Source: Cyanoderma ruficeps
Taxonomy: Eukaryota > Chordata > Aves > Passeriformes > Timaliidae
Assembly (NCBI GenBank): GCA_008694505.1
Contig: VZDJ01000033.1
Span: 3,435,745-3,499,744, forward strand
Reading direction: 5' to 3'
DNA: 64,000 nucleotides
Within the stretch, counting starts at the first letter, position 1. The number at the start of each line of letters is the position of its first letter. The position numbers and the translations under genes were made by a program. Positions 36,701-49,393 of the stretch are shown here, one piece after another. The notes beneath the pieces were generated by a model that was not told where the DNA came from, did not search any database, and was given only the letters and a program-made list of their open reading frames with translations.

Positions 36701-38800
36701 TGAAGCAGTTGGTGATCAGCTCTTTTAGATGTAGCATGTTGTTAGCTGGTTTCCATGTGAAGATGGTTCCTGCAGTCCCAAGAGGAGCAAGGCCATTATC
36801 TCGATGGTACAGATCTCAGTTCTCCTGGACTGTGAACACAGATAAGCAAGATTGCTGCAGTCTCCCTTTCCTCTTTTCCTATCTCCCCGTTCTGGACATG
36901 TGACCTCCATGAAATATTTGCATATTTGCTGCAAGGGAATCACTGCCCTCCCAGTATCAAAGACAGGACATTTCTGACATACCAGTTAGTGCCAAAAGGG
37001 CTCCTGCTGGCCCAAGTGAAGATCAAGTGGTTTTGCCTGGCTTTATTGTGATACAGGGAGGTAAATGTAAAGGATGACCTGTCCCTCCAAAGGCACAGCC
37101 ACAAATGAAGTCCCATTTAGTTATGGCTTCACTCTCCCTTGATTTAACTGATAAAACTCTGAGTTCAGCAGTAGCTGTTCCCCATCAGGCTGTCCTATCA
37201 CCACCCTCATTTTTCACTCGCTTTCACTTTTGCACAAGAAAAGCTGAACATTTCCTTGTGTTCTCTCTGTCAGTGCCAGCCTCCTTTGTGGAAACCCAAA
37301 AACCTCTCTGGCCCTGGCTCCCACAGCATGTCCTTCCAACCAACTGCTCCAGCAGGGTTATTCCTGCAGAATTCCCCTGCACAGCCCACTGCTGCCCTCA
37401 CATCCCTGCAGTCAGTCTAAACAAGTGTAAGACAGCTCTCAGTCTTTCCCTGGCAGTCTCCAAATTTTGCATCCTCTCTGGAAAGTGATTGATTTTGCTT
37501 GCATGCAGCAGCTTCATTCAAAGGAAACAAATAATTGGTTTGAATGCAAATGTAGAGCTGATAGCAGTGATGTCCTCACTCTATTCGTGTTCTAGGAGCT
37601 TTCTCTCAGGCATGGGACAACAAAAATGTGACACTAAGGCAGCAATTAAAGCACTTTCCCTTTTGCACAGGGATTGGCACGTCCTGCAGCCACCTGGTTG
37701 TTCTCTGCTTTGCTTCTGAGCTCTCTCCTTCTCTGACCTGCGAGTTTATTCTCATTCAAGCAAAGAGATGCAGAATAACCTGGCAAACCTTAGAGCTGGA
37801 TTTTCCTGACTAGGTGACCAGAAACAGCTTGCAGTTGTTTGCAGGCTGTTTCTTTCCCAGGCAGTTTCTTTAAAAAGTTTTTCCTTGAAAGCTTTTCCTT
37901 TTAAAAGTCCATCATCACCAGCATTCACTCATCTTCCTGTGTTCTGCCATCACCAAAACGATACACTAGTTCTTACCCACTGACATTCTCCTTTTGTTGT
38001 GTCCTCATTCCAGAAGATCCCTCATTTTAAAGGAAATGTGGAGCAGAATAGGCCATGTCTGACTTCTGTCATGCTGGAAGCCAGCCAGATCTCTGGAAGT
38101 GTTAGTCTTTTTCTTTATGGCCTGAAAGGAGTATTTGAATTAAGTGACAGAGCTAGGTAAAGGGGCAGAAGGGGTTTCTTTTTGTTTCCCTTTTTACTCA
38201 GACTTTCAGTACATGCTTAAAATGTGACATTCTTGTCTGGTATTTTCAGTTTAGACACAAAGTGGTTGTTTGTTGGGTTGAGAAACCGAATTCCAGAAAG
38301 AAATAATGCTTCTGTCAGAGCAGCCTGCATTCCAGGGCATGATTTCCTCTGGTAACTAGTCCAAGAGAGTCAATACTGGCTGATATGACCATGACTGCAT
38401 GTATTTCTCATTACTTTTCTTTAAAACTTGCCAGAAAAGTCATGTTTCGGTGCCAGCAGATCACTCTTCCTTTCCATATATTTTTACTGTCATCATTCAC
38501 TAACCCCAGAAGTGTCTCTAAGGAAAAGAAAAAGATGTAATGCAGCACACTCCTCTCCTCTCACTGCTCACTGCAGAGGGACAGACAGTGACAAATGGAA
38601 GGAAGCCCTATAGCAAAAAAAAATGGGAAGTTCTTCAGGAATGTGGGTTTGGGGGTCCCTTGCAGGATCAGTATTTTCTGGTGCATAAGAAGACATGATT
38701 CTAAATGAGGTCATAAAGTACAGGGTAGTTTTGATTTTTGTTTCTGTTATTTCTTTCTGCTTTAGCTTTGAGCAGAGCCTCACTCATACATGGTCTCATT

Positions 38801-38956
38801 TTTATATTATCACCCTATTTTTCTGTATTATATATATATAATATATTTCTATATTTTTTATATATATGTCACCCTAATATCTATATTATCACCCTAATTT
38901 ATTTTTAGGTGATATTTTAAAACATCACCCTATATTTTATATATATCACCCTAAAT
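38801..38956. repeat. AT-rich repeat with five TCACCCTA motifs
   Basis: TATA-type dinucleotide runs are punctuated by TCACCCTA starting at 38810, 38869, 38889, 38925 and 38946, spaced 59, 20, 36 and 21 bp. GGTGAT (38908) can pair with ATCACC (38924) to form a small hairpin. This is a decayed minisatellite-like array. It is not telomeric: only single CCCTAA units occur. Confidence 0.8.
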
Positions 38957-41900
38957 TACCTCAAAATGTCTTTTGGAAATCCTCAGGCCTTTCTCTCTCT
39001 CCTCCTGGGGTGTGTGTTGGTCACCTGTGCTGCGCTGCATTCCACAGCAGCATTGCAAACCTGCAGGTTGCAGGGCTGGCTGCCAGTCCCACAACACGTG
39101 GAAGAGTGGGATGTCTCTGGGCCTCTTGTGCCTGAGAGAGTCCTGAATAGGAATAAAGCATAATGGGACCACAGTTTGTCACAGAGGGAAGAATGCAGTT
39201 GCAGATCCCAGAACAATGGATGACAATAGATCCCAAATGCTGAATTCTCCGAGTGTTTAAGCACATTTCAGCACATCCCATTCAGCAGCCAAACAATTCC
39301 TGTGTCCTCTGCCTCTAAAAATTGTATAATTTTATCTTTCTGCATGAACCAGGTAGTGACGAAACTGCCAAAAAAATTGACCCATAAGGGGTTTTTTGAA
39401 ATTCCACCTGGGTGTTTGTCACTTCATCAGGTCCCATTCCTAAGCACATTGTCAGGACATTCCCCAAGCTTTGCTCTGTTGCCTCAACAACCCAATCCAT
39501 TCCCTGCCTTCTGGATTTATCTGAAATCTTCAGCACAGAGATTTTTCATTCTGAGGAAACTCCTGTCATGGGAGTGTAGGTTGAGGCTGGGCTGGAGCTC
39601 TGGAGATGGGCAAGTTTTTCAGCACTGGCAGCTGAACTGACTGGAAAAAGAACTTGAAGAAACTCTGTACTGCAGGTCACAGCTCTGTCACCTTGTCCTG
39701 CCAGGGGATTTCTTCTGTCTCCTTTCTTTTTCTGTGAATATAACAGCTGTGAGTGATCCATATACCAAAATTATATTCTCAAGTATTTTACGAATGAGGG
39801 ATGGGAGATGAATATATAAATATAAAAATGTATATAAATAGAAAAAAATAGAAATGGTTATTTGGTTAATTACTGACTACACTGAATTCACCTGTAAGAG
39901 GTAGTGCTTATATCATTATATATTGTACACAGAGGGGAGTTACAGCAAACTGAGTTTGACTAGTTGAAATACACACAGCAAACAGTAGGTGTGTTTATAA
40001 CAGCATTTCTAATTGGAGGCTTTTTCAACAGTACCACTGTAGGGTTTTTCCTTATATTTCAGCTGCTGAAATTGCACTTTCACCTTGGACTCCCCTTATG
40101 GAGCAGAAGGAACTTCTTTAAAATTTGGGATTTTCTGAAGAATGAAAGCTGTGACTGTGTGCAGGTGTGTCTGTAGGTGGAGGCTCCTGACTCGCTCCAT
40201 ACTTGGCCTGGCAGTGTTGTACATGAATGTGCAAAGAGGAGACAGTGGGGGAATCTGATCTGCTTAAATCCTCAGTGAAATCTATGCAGCTGAGTAATGA
40301 GGGGAGAAGCTGCAGTCCCTGCTCATGCACCACTGTCCCCAGTGGTATGGGTAGACCCATCCAGCTGGTCAGATTTTATCTGTTTCCCGATCTGTTAAAT
40401 TAAGAGGTTTTGAGAGCTAAGTGACAAAGCTTAATTCCAAATCTGTTACCAGATTCTGTGCTGTCATCACCTGTACTGTGTGCTCAGCTCTGTCCTCCAT
40501 GAGGCTGATGGGCAGCAGAAGCAGCAGCAACAGGGCAAATAATTTGGGGGATGTTCTTCTGCTCCTCTCCCCTCCAGCTGCACATTTGCTCTGTCTTTGG
40601 TAGGTTCCTGTCCTCTGACTAGGATTTCAGAGACAGGGACATAGAAGGGGGAAAATGCCTTTGGGAATCATGGAGCTGCAAGTGTTGAAGAAAGACTCCC
40701 AAAGAGAAGGGGACATACCACACTGCAGACTCAGACAATTTGGACAGTGTTAAAAAAAACAGCCTTATTTCTCCCCTATTTTCTCCCTAACATTTCCACT
40801 TAGCAAGAGAAGACCAAGTTGCATCAAGTGAAGTGATTGTTTTGATTTATATGGCACCCTGGATGGGTTAGGTGCTTGCCTTACAAGATATGTAAAGTAC
40901 CAGGTTCAGCTGCTGCCAGCCTGGGGAGATGCATGAGATGTGACAAGCTCAGCTGGCCCAGAGGACATGCTGCAGGGATGCTCCAGGTAGGGAAAGGAGG
41001 ATGGCTGGAAAGTAGCTCAGTGCTGGATTCCTGCCTGCCAGAAATTAATCCCTTGGGTGGGTGCTCACTGCAGCTGTGTGCAGGAGCTTAAGCTTGCAGG
41101 TGAGAAGAACAGAAGTAGATGGAAGGCAGCTCCTTTTCCTCTCACTCAGGTGTGATGCAGAATGGTTTGGCCTGACTCTCAGCGATGATGCTGAACCCAG
41201 AAGAACATTACATAGCTCTCAAATCCCCATCAATTTTTTTCAAAATGCAGTTTCTTATTCTAGGCCATGTTGGCAAAGCCACATCAATCCCACCAAGCTC
41301 CAGCCCCAAATTCTTGTCAGAAACCTACTTATTTATTGTAGCTTTTCTTGAAACTCTGTTGTATGGCAGAACTCCCCGTGGTGGTGGTCGCTGTCAGAGT
41401 CCTGACAAAAGGCAAAGGTCAGACACTGCAGGGAATGAGGTTTGTGTTTGATCTTTGCTGCACTGCTACCTTGGGCTGAAACCTGCAGAATTGTCTTAAA
41501 GACAACATCTGTCTTTCTATTTCTGTAAATATAAGGGGTTTGTAGTATCTGCTTTGCTGTGTGTAGATTGTATAATGATGTGCTCTACTGAAACACTAAA
41601 ATTCCACGAGATCACAGGTGAACAGTCCATCCCCTCTCAGGAAGGGGCCATGTGAGGAAGACCTGCCAGAACCAGTGCACCTGAGGCTCAAACTGAAGGT
41701 TAGCCCTGTCTGCTCTGTATCTGGTGGCACTTTTTTCCCCCATTTATTTATCATCATTCTGAAACTAACTTGGAAGGTAATGATTTAATACTGTCAGAAA
41801 GCATACAGAAGGGGAGGAAAGGCCTCCCTAATTGTGTTTTGACACCAGCGATTCTTTTGAAGGAAAGAGAAAAAAGAAACAAAACAAAATCTGTTCAGAC

Positions 41901-43421
41901 AAGACTTTTCTGCATTTTGTTTTCTTTGGCTAAGAAAAATCAGGTTGCAGAGAAGCTTGGGCTGCAGAACCAAAGCTTGCCTCCCAAGCAGTAGTTTTCC
42001 AGAACTCTGTTTACACCTAAAGGCTATTTTACAGAAATGTGCACTCCTGTAAAGTGAGTGTTCACTCCATAAGTGATACAGCATTTCGGCTTTCCCAGCA
42101 CCCCAGAGCTTGGCACTCAGTGACTTCATGGATGTGTTACTAAGGTTTGCTTGATACATGGCTCTGTCTGAACACAGCAGGTTGTCAGCTCTGTGCCCAG
42201 GGTGAGTAACTGAGCAATGGAATACCATGGTTTGTAGGGCTAAAACCCTGGCTGAAAGAGGCTGCTGGACTGGCTCTTGAGGGGAGCTGCACCAAAACTG
42301 GCATCTTCAGCGTGGAAGGCTTGCTAGGGAGTTGTTTCTTTTATTAGCATTTCACATAGATTTCATTGAGATTTTCTGGCCAAACTGTGGCAATAAGATC
42401 CCCAGCTGATGACAGAATTTATCACCCATGTGGTCTCCCACACTTTGCAAGCTTTCCTTCAAGTTTAACAGTGACTTCACACAGGAGACAGGGAATGCCA
42501 ACACCTGAAGCAGGATTCATTTTTAAATCCCCCTTTCTTTTTGGTGTTTCTTTTTTATTCTGAAAGGAAAATAGAGCATTTTCAACCTTTTTTTTACAGT
42601 TATGTACCAAACTTTAGGACTGATACTGTATTCACACCTTGTAACAGAAGAAATCCCATTTTGCTAGCGTGAGACAAAAAGTGACAGAAACAGTATAATC
42701 CCAAATCTTTGTGAGAAGAACGGCTTGTTCTCTTTCCTGCTGCCCTGCTGGAGTTGGTGGCCCAGTGTTGGAAGCATCCAAAGGCACAATCTCTCCTCTC
42801 TCTGTATCAGTGGATACCTCTGAGCTCCTCCCTGGGAAGCATTACAGAAACCTCTGAGCCTGCCACAGGGACTCTTGATAGATGCCACTACAAAGCCCAT
42901 TCTTCTCATCTCCCTGTAGCATGCCTAAAAGGCTCTCACCATAGATTTCCTATAGGTGTTCGGGACATTTTTTTTCAGCTGCCTGGTAAGCTTTAGTACT
43001 ACTTCTTTGTTGGGTTAGACAGGTAAATGAGAGCACAAGCAAAGTATTTTTTATGAATTACATTAAAATGTCTAAATTTTCAAAAGAACAGTAAAACCTG
43101 AAATCTCCCAAGAGACTTAGGGCTTTTCCCTAGGATTAGCCCCAAATGAAAAGGCCATTACTGTTTGAATATTTCCTAAGTATGTTCTAGATGTCTTTTA
43201 AATTTTTGATTAAAAGTTAAGTGTACAAGTTGTTTTGAAGGGCCTTTCTGATCAGTTGTCAAGAAAGTGAGTTGAAAGGAATGAGTGACTGAATTTGAGC
43301 AAAATTGAAGACTTGTGGGATTTCCCACAAGTGGGTTCTGAAAGGAATCTGAACTCCTCCTCACCTGTTACTTGTGGGATGTGGTTATGGAAGTGACTCA
43401 CAAAGTGATGTACAGACTGCC

Positions 43422-43436
43422 CTGCTGCTGCTGCTG
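43422..43436. repeat. (CTG)5 trinucleotide run
   Basis: Five perfect CTG units in noncoding DNA, with no reading frame of note. Confidence 0.9.
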
Positions 43437-44689
43437 CGTGGCAAACAACACCTAGAGTCGAGCATCATTCCAAAGGGGATTGAGAAGAAAAGCACAAGAG
43501 TTTTGTAACAAGCTGTCAGTAGTTTTCTGAACCCCAGGAAACACAGTCACACCCTATTTCCCGCCATGTCTATGGCAAGGCACCCCAATCCAGCCAGTCC
43601 AAGTGAATGTGAGCACATTTTGCAACATGAACTTGCCAGTGAATCACATCATATGAATGAAGTTATTCAGCCCCGTGGCTGTTCACAGAGCACCGTCTGC
43701 ATCTGTAAACTCCTGACTTTCCAAATGTCCACAAAATGAAGAGCATAAATTATTAAAGTGGCTCAAATTTGTCCCTACAGCTGAGTGAAGAGTCCACCAT
43801 CTGAAAAACTGGATTAATGTGCAACATGACACAATTTCTTGATAATTTTGCGGTTGCTTAAAACCAAAAGTATAAGGGACAGACAATACACTCCCAAGTC
43901 ATCGCTTTGCTCTGGTTAAGGCAGAACTTTAAAGCTGTATCCTGTCTCACTGTCATCAAGCATACTGAGAATTCTGTCACTCATAGCAAAGCTTCCTCCA
44001 GAAATCTGAATGTCTTTGTTGTTTGTTTTTTGGAGGTTGCTTTGCTGTTGCTGGTTTTTAATGGTAGTCCTTCCATTTCCTTTATGTTTAAGAGTTTGTA
44101 CATCCCTGGTACCTTGCTGACAGTCCCACCAGGCTGTGAAGAGCTCACTTCGGACACGTGCAGCTTGCTCCTTGCTACATACAAACAAACAATGCCTCAG
44201 TGCCTTGCTGATGGAGGTGTATTCCAGGAAAAGGGACTGGGGCAGGCTTCTGGTATGATAATTGAGCAGGGAGCTCCTCTTGCCTTACTCTCCTGTTCAG
44301 ACACCTTAAAGACGGTTTGCCTTTTGTAAGATTCCAGAAATCTTTGTCCTGGGAGAGAGACAAAGCTGTGGCTTGTTCAGCTGGCATGCCAGGGCACATT
44401 GGAGTGGTTTTGTCCCGCAGGCACATTCCTGAGCATTCTCCTCTCCCTGCCCAAAGCCAAGACCCAGGATCCATCCTGCTGTAATTTCCCAAGACCATTC
44501 TTTCATGCTTCCGACTGCAGCCCTGAATGAGATGTCTCACAGAGCAATCCAGCCTTTGTAAGCTGGCATGCAGAAGCTTAGGATGTAGTTCAGTTCTGCT
44601 TCTGTGCATGTCTTCACAAAATTAGGGACTGCAAAAGGCATTGTGACTCAGAGCTGTATTAACAGCCAGATGTAGGAACTTCGAAGAAA

Positions 44690-45130
44690 GGCATTCTGCA
44701 GATTGATCACAGCAATGCTATTACCATCAGTGGTGTGTAAAGTGTCAACTGCAGCTGTGTTGAATTATTCATTATTTCATAAATACAGTGAGGCTTCCAA
44801 GGGCAAGGTTTTTAAGATCCATTTGAAAAGTGAAATGAAAGCCCCTGTAATTAAAAATCATTATTAAACTTCATTTATTTAACTTCAACTGTTTCCTATG
44901 TGATTATTATTAAAGTTATTATATTTATTGATTTTCCTACTCCCTTCCCTTTCTCTGCCAGCTAATGAGAAAAAAGTGGTTTTGAATTAAGCAAATAATC
45001 TTGCTCTCCCTAGACAATTGTTCTGTGCTCTCATGTTGACCTCTGGAAAGAGATTTAGTGGGTGATGCTCTTATTTTTGCTGATAGGAGACACTGTGCCC
45101 ATCAGCACGAGATAAAAGGAAATAAATTAA
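44690..45130. promoter_or_regulatory. Candidate conserved noncoding element, ATTA-rich
   Basis: About 430 bp dense in TAAT/ATTA cores (ATTATTCATTATTTC near 44765, TGTAATTAAAAATCATTA near 44848, TTATTATTAAAG near 44904), followed by a pyrimidine tract and AGCTAATGAG, TGAATTAAGC and ATAAATTAAAAGG. It is uninterrupted by repeats or frames. This is the largest block of its kind in the window; its conservation is presumed, not shown. Confidence 0.38.
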
Positions 45131-47336
45131 AAGGAAATCTGAGTTTTGATGTGCTTGCATCTTAGACCCTTAAAACTGTCTGGAGCTCTGGAATGACTGG
45201 AATCTGCCCTGGGCTCAGCAGGGAGTGAAGTGCAGCAGACAGAGAGCAATGCTTTCTTGTTTAAGAGCAAGCACTGGAGACAGAGGGCATGTCCAATTCC
45301 ATACAAACCACATTATCTTCAGCTCATCTCCAGCAACAGAACATATTTCCATCAATACCATGCCATTTGAGATAAAATAAAGTTACAAATCCCTTTGATA
45401 CCTCAGCGGTCTTTATGGCCATGCTGCAGTGCTCTTGGGATCAAGGCTGGGGTATAAATAGCTGTGCTGGCTCGTGTGGCAGCACCAGAGGAGCAGTGAT
45501 GATGCTTAAAATATAGCCTGAACTGAGCTCCATCATGGCAAGGATTACTGTTTCCTACTCCTTTACAGCTGCTAGGGGGTGATCCAGACAGCAGCCAGGA
45601 TGCATTGAGAGCAGCACCCCTGTCCCAAGGGCTCCTGGCTCTCCAGCCCCTTCCAGCCTCTGCTGGCCGTGGTCACAATGGTGGGAGCAGCCAGAGGAAG
45701 CTGGATATGGTGGGGACACAGGCAGCAGGGTGCTCACAGTGCCAGATCCCAGCTGCCACCCTGTGTCACCCTTCCCTCCTTCCCAAGCCCCTGGCCACAG
45801 CCCTTCCCTGCCTGGCACGTGGCATCAGCACCAGCTGGCCCAGGAGCCTGGCGAGGGCTGTGCTGCTGCCAGTGCAGCTGGACCTGCATCCACCTCCTGG
45901 GTGTCTTTATTTACAGCTCTCTCAGGCTGCAGCTTTCCTGCCTGCCTTTTGGAATTGTTAGGCTTTGCCAGTTTCTCAAGGGTCCTGCAGAGTGGTTTTT
46001 ACAGATGTTGGTTCCTCTGACCCTGCAGTAGGAGATGCTCAAGTTGTTGTCACATATTGTTGTGGTCTTTGTAAGCAACCACGTTCACAGAGCTCATTTA
46101 GTGCTTGGTCTGGAATAAAGACTAGTAAATCCATTTTGCCTTTATGTGTAATCTTTCAATAGCGCAGCATTTTCTGCAATTGGAAGCAAAACTGGAGAGA
46201 CACAAAACATTACATATCCACCTAGAAAATGGGATCTTTTTGTGGAGTTAGTTTTGTAGGACTCTTCTTATGCTGATTCTGTAGTGCAGCCTCAATATTG
46301 TATCTCTGAGCATCAGAGTATCTTTGAGAGAGTAAATTTCCTTGATTCCTGTTCTCTGTTCCAGGCCCCACGGCAGAGGACACATGCTCCATAGTTCATC
46401 CCAGCTCCTCATGGAGAGGTTGAGCTACAGGGCTCTGTTGAGACAGAAGGAAAGATAAATAATCTTGTGAAAGAAGTTCTTACAAAACTCCCCATCATTT
46501 TCAGACGCCAGCTGGTTTTCCCCCAGCCCAGAAAGAAACCAGCTGGGGACAGATCTCAGTGGGAGAGAGGAGCTCTTAGACCAACTCTCTGCCCAAACTC
46601 CAGACGCTTTTGGTTCTCCTGCCTTACAGGGCTTGCTCTAATAATTGCTGTGGGGGTTTTTTAATCACTTGCCTCCATTGTCAGTGCATCCTTGTCAAAG
46701 ATTGAATTCTCTGAGTGAATTTAGTACATGGATGAGTGTCAGAGCAATAACGGGCAGCATGTGAAGGTTTTGGGGTGAAAGTCAGACACAGTTCATGTTC
46801 CCACTTACTTCTGTGACTGTATGAAATGTATGTCTCATTACTCGTGCCCTTGCTTGTTTCTCATTCATCTTTGCTCAGTAGTTACTGAGGGGTGAGATCA
46901 TAACTGGAATTCATTTAGGGCTCTGTTCTCTCCGCCCTGTTGGGTCCTTCAGCACAGTGACTTTATCCAAGATTTCATTTCCTCCTGTATTTTTTCATAA
47001 ACAGAAAAAAGGTGGATGGAAGAACACTTTGGCAGAAATGCTTTGGCAGAAGGCCCTGGTTTGCCTCACAGCCTCACACTGAGTGAGAGCCAGCATCATC
47101 TCTGAAGCTCATCTGCTGCCTCCCCATACGTGTGCGTGGCTGCAGGGCCAGTTCCCAGCACCCAGCTCGGGCCCAGGGGAGGAGAGGAGGCTCCTTGCTG
47201 TCACAGGCTGTTCCTGCCCTGGGAACTGCAGCCAGGCACAGCATGGAGAGCTGATTAGCGGGGAGGCAGCAGTCAGCAACCTGACCCAGCTGGGCCAAGG
47301 GTCTCCTTACATCCTTTCAAGGCTGGGGTGACCATG
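45131..47336. other. Noncoding DNA, GC-richer centre
   Basis: The part from 45580 to 46050 is GC-richer and therefore carries several overlapping frames (87-120 codons) on both strands, none recognised. A TATA-like site at 45453 is listed separately. Confidence 0.45.
45453..45461 (+). promoter_or_regulatory. Isolated TATA-box-like site
   Basis: TATAAATAG in a G-rich setting (GGCTGGGG before it, GCTGTGCTGG after it) matches the core-promoter consensus. There is no identifiable transcript downstream, so it may be a chance match. Confidence 0.2.
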
Positions 47337-48080
47337 TGTCTCAGTTTGGAAAGACAGGTGTCTGCCAGGGCAAGCCAGAGCCTTCCTTGAAATGGAGAAT
47401 GTAAACCCCCTCCCTCTGAATTATTAGAATTTTGAAATTAAGGGGCTTTCAGGCAAAGATATGGGCATAGGAAGAACAGTTCTTTACTAGGAATATCAAA
47501 ATAAAAATGCAGTAGTACAAAAAAAAAGCAAACAAACAATAAAAAGAAAACACTGAAAGGCTCAGAACGCAACCTGACCCCCTGTTGGTCAGGGGTGTGG
47601 GAGCGGCCCAATCAAGTCCTCCTGCAGTGACAGATGTGGCTCTGTTGGAGCAGAGATGATCCTGTAGGAGGGTGCAGTTTTCCTCTGAAGGTCCAGTGGT
47701 GCTGAGATGGGTCTGGTCTTCCTCTGGGAATCCAGTGCAGACAGGCTGTGCTGGTGTTCTGAATCCCAGGTTTTGTCCAGGTAGGAATGCTGGGCTCCTC
47801 CCCCTGGGTAGAGCATCTCCCAATGGGATGATGGAATTGTATCAGCCCTGCAGTGAGCCTGGACGGCCCATGAACAGCAGATATCCCCTGGAGGGAGGAC
47901 GGGTGGTGGAAGAGATAAAGAACACTGCCCCAGCTGGTTTTAACAGCTGCCCATTAACAGAAGATCTCCCTGGAGTTATGAGGGGTGGGTCATGGAAGAG
48001 AAAAAACCTCCCCAACAAGTTTCAACAGATGGCAATAGAATACACACTTTTGGTCACATCTTTCATCACAACCCAAGACA
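47337..48080. mobile_element. Solo LTR of an avian endogenous retrovirus, copy 1
   Basis: Aligns end to end with the element at 56997-57749. It starts TGTCTCAG and ends CCAAGACA, the TG...CA inverted ends typical of retroviral LTRs (about 744 bp). The sequence resembles a passerine LTR family I know from memory. Orientation is uncertain; CTAGTAAAGAAC on the minus strand near 47485 may be a decayed AATAAAG polyadenylation signal, favouring minus. The flanking five bases (CCATG and TCAGA) do not match, so the target duplication is missing. The 184-codon frame at 47672-48226 crosses the element's end and is not retroviral protein. Confidence 0.8.
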
Positions 48081-49263
48081 TCAGAGAGTGCATGTCTTCC
48101 TCCAGCCACCATGGCAGACACATTTGGTGCACTACCCCAGCACATTTACAGTTGTTTTCTGTATTTGTCTGTAATATTTTTTTCTTACATTATTACCTTA
48201 ATTTCTCTGGAGGAACAGCTCTTTAGCTGTGTGCCATTTAGGGTCAAGCATTGTAGCTCAAGTAGAAAAAATAGAAACAGTTTTAAAAGTGTTTTTGTAT
48301 TCAAGCCAGCTTGATTTTGCTTTCCCAGAAAAGGCTGCTCTTAGAATTAAAAAAACCCCTAATTTTTATCATCGCTGAAAATGGAAAAAAAATTATAAAA
48401 ATAATTCAAACTTGCCATGCCAAATTCATTGCATTTATATGTAGGCATTGTGGAAGGGACGCAGGTGTTGTGAGAAAGAATTTCCCATTTACTTGGGTTT
48501 TTTCCTTTATTCGCAGACACAAACCTTTTACCACAGTGTTGTAGCACTGATGATGAGGCAGTTAAAGGACTTGAGCTTGCTTCCTGCTTGCTTCCTTCAG
48601 TAGCGCTGGAAACCTTTCAGTCTGATAAATTCCCCAGGAAATGCACAGATTTTCTGGCTTTAGAACAGTCTTTTGTTTCTTTTCTTGCAAGTAATCCTTC
48701 CCCTCCCTCTTCTGTACCTTCATTGCACCAAACTTGTGTTGCTTTATGGATTTTTGTTTTAGTGTTAACAGGTCTCCAAAGCCTTTCCCACTGCTTATGC
48801 TGGAAGTAGCCTACTAATAGAGGGAAAAGGGGCTGGATGTTAGAACTCTGCCTGAGGCTCTGGGATAAGGGAGCAAATGCAGTGGGCTGGGCTGGTACCA
48901 CTGGGAACTGGAGCTTTGCCAAGGGCTTAAAACTGCTGAGTGTGAGCAGACAGATCTATTGATACCTACCCTTCCTTTTCCCCTCTCTCTGCACCCAGGG
49001 CTTCTGGTGGAATGGTGTGTGTCTGTGTTAAATTTCATAGTACAGAAAATATCTTCCTGTTACTCCTTTGATGGCATGTCAGTGTCATGAAGGAACGCTG
49101 GTAAAAGATCATTTGCATAAATCTTTGAAATCTTTATCCACTGACAAAAGCACTTTGTGTCACTCTATTTTATTTGCCCCATTGTTTTTACTTTATCAGA
49201 GAAAGAAAACTAAATTGAGTTAAAATGTCTTTTTTTTCCCTTGCTTAGCTGGTGTACTCATAG

Positions 49264-49393
49264 TGAAATACAAATCTTAACTGTGTCTTTTCTCTCTCTT
49301 TTTCTTTCCCTTTTCCCATTTGACCTGGATTTGTCTTTTGGTGGCTTTGATATCTCTGTGTGATGCTGTCTGCTTCATCACTTTAAAGGTAAG
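49264..49393 (+). promoter_or_regulatory. Possible recursive splice site (acceptor directly abutting donor)
   Basis: A long pyrimidine-rich tract (TCTTTTCTCTCTC and following, 49287-49320) is followed by the first AG only at 49387-49388. No AG occurs from 49264 to 49386, over 120 nt. That AG is immediately followed by GTAAGA, a near-consensus donor. An acceptor joined to a donor with no exon between is the signature of recursive splicing, known from very long introns of fly and vertebrate genes. If real, it implies a plus-strand intron spanning this site. It could also be a chance match. Confidence 0.25.

Larger units (their letters stand above)
36701..44689. other. Noncoding DNA with simple repeats
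   Basis: Eight kilobases without a supported gene. The most repetitive parts are the AT-rich TCACCCTA array at 38801-38956 and (CTG)5 at 43422-43436. Frames of 112-144 codons on both strands (for example 37105-37488, 41794-42228, 43907-44329, 44175-44609) overlap one another and match nothing recognised. Confidence 0.5.

Noticed and set aside
38801..38956. Interstitial telomere repeat
   Set aside because: CCCTAA occurs only as isolated single units; there is no (CCCTAA)n array.
47672..48226. 184-codon plus-strand frame, longest in the window, as a gene
   Set aside because: It lies mostly within the noncoding LTR and runs out across the LTR end into host DNA.
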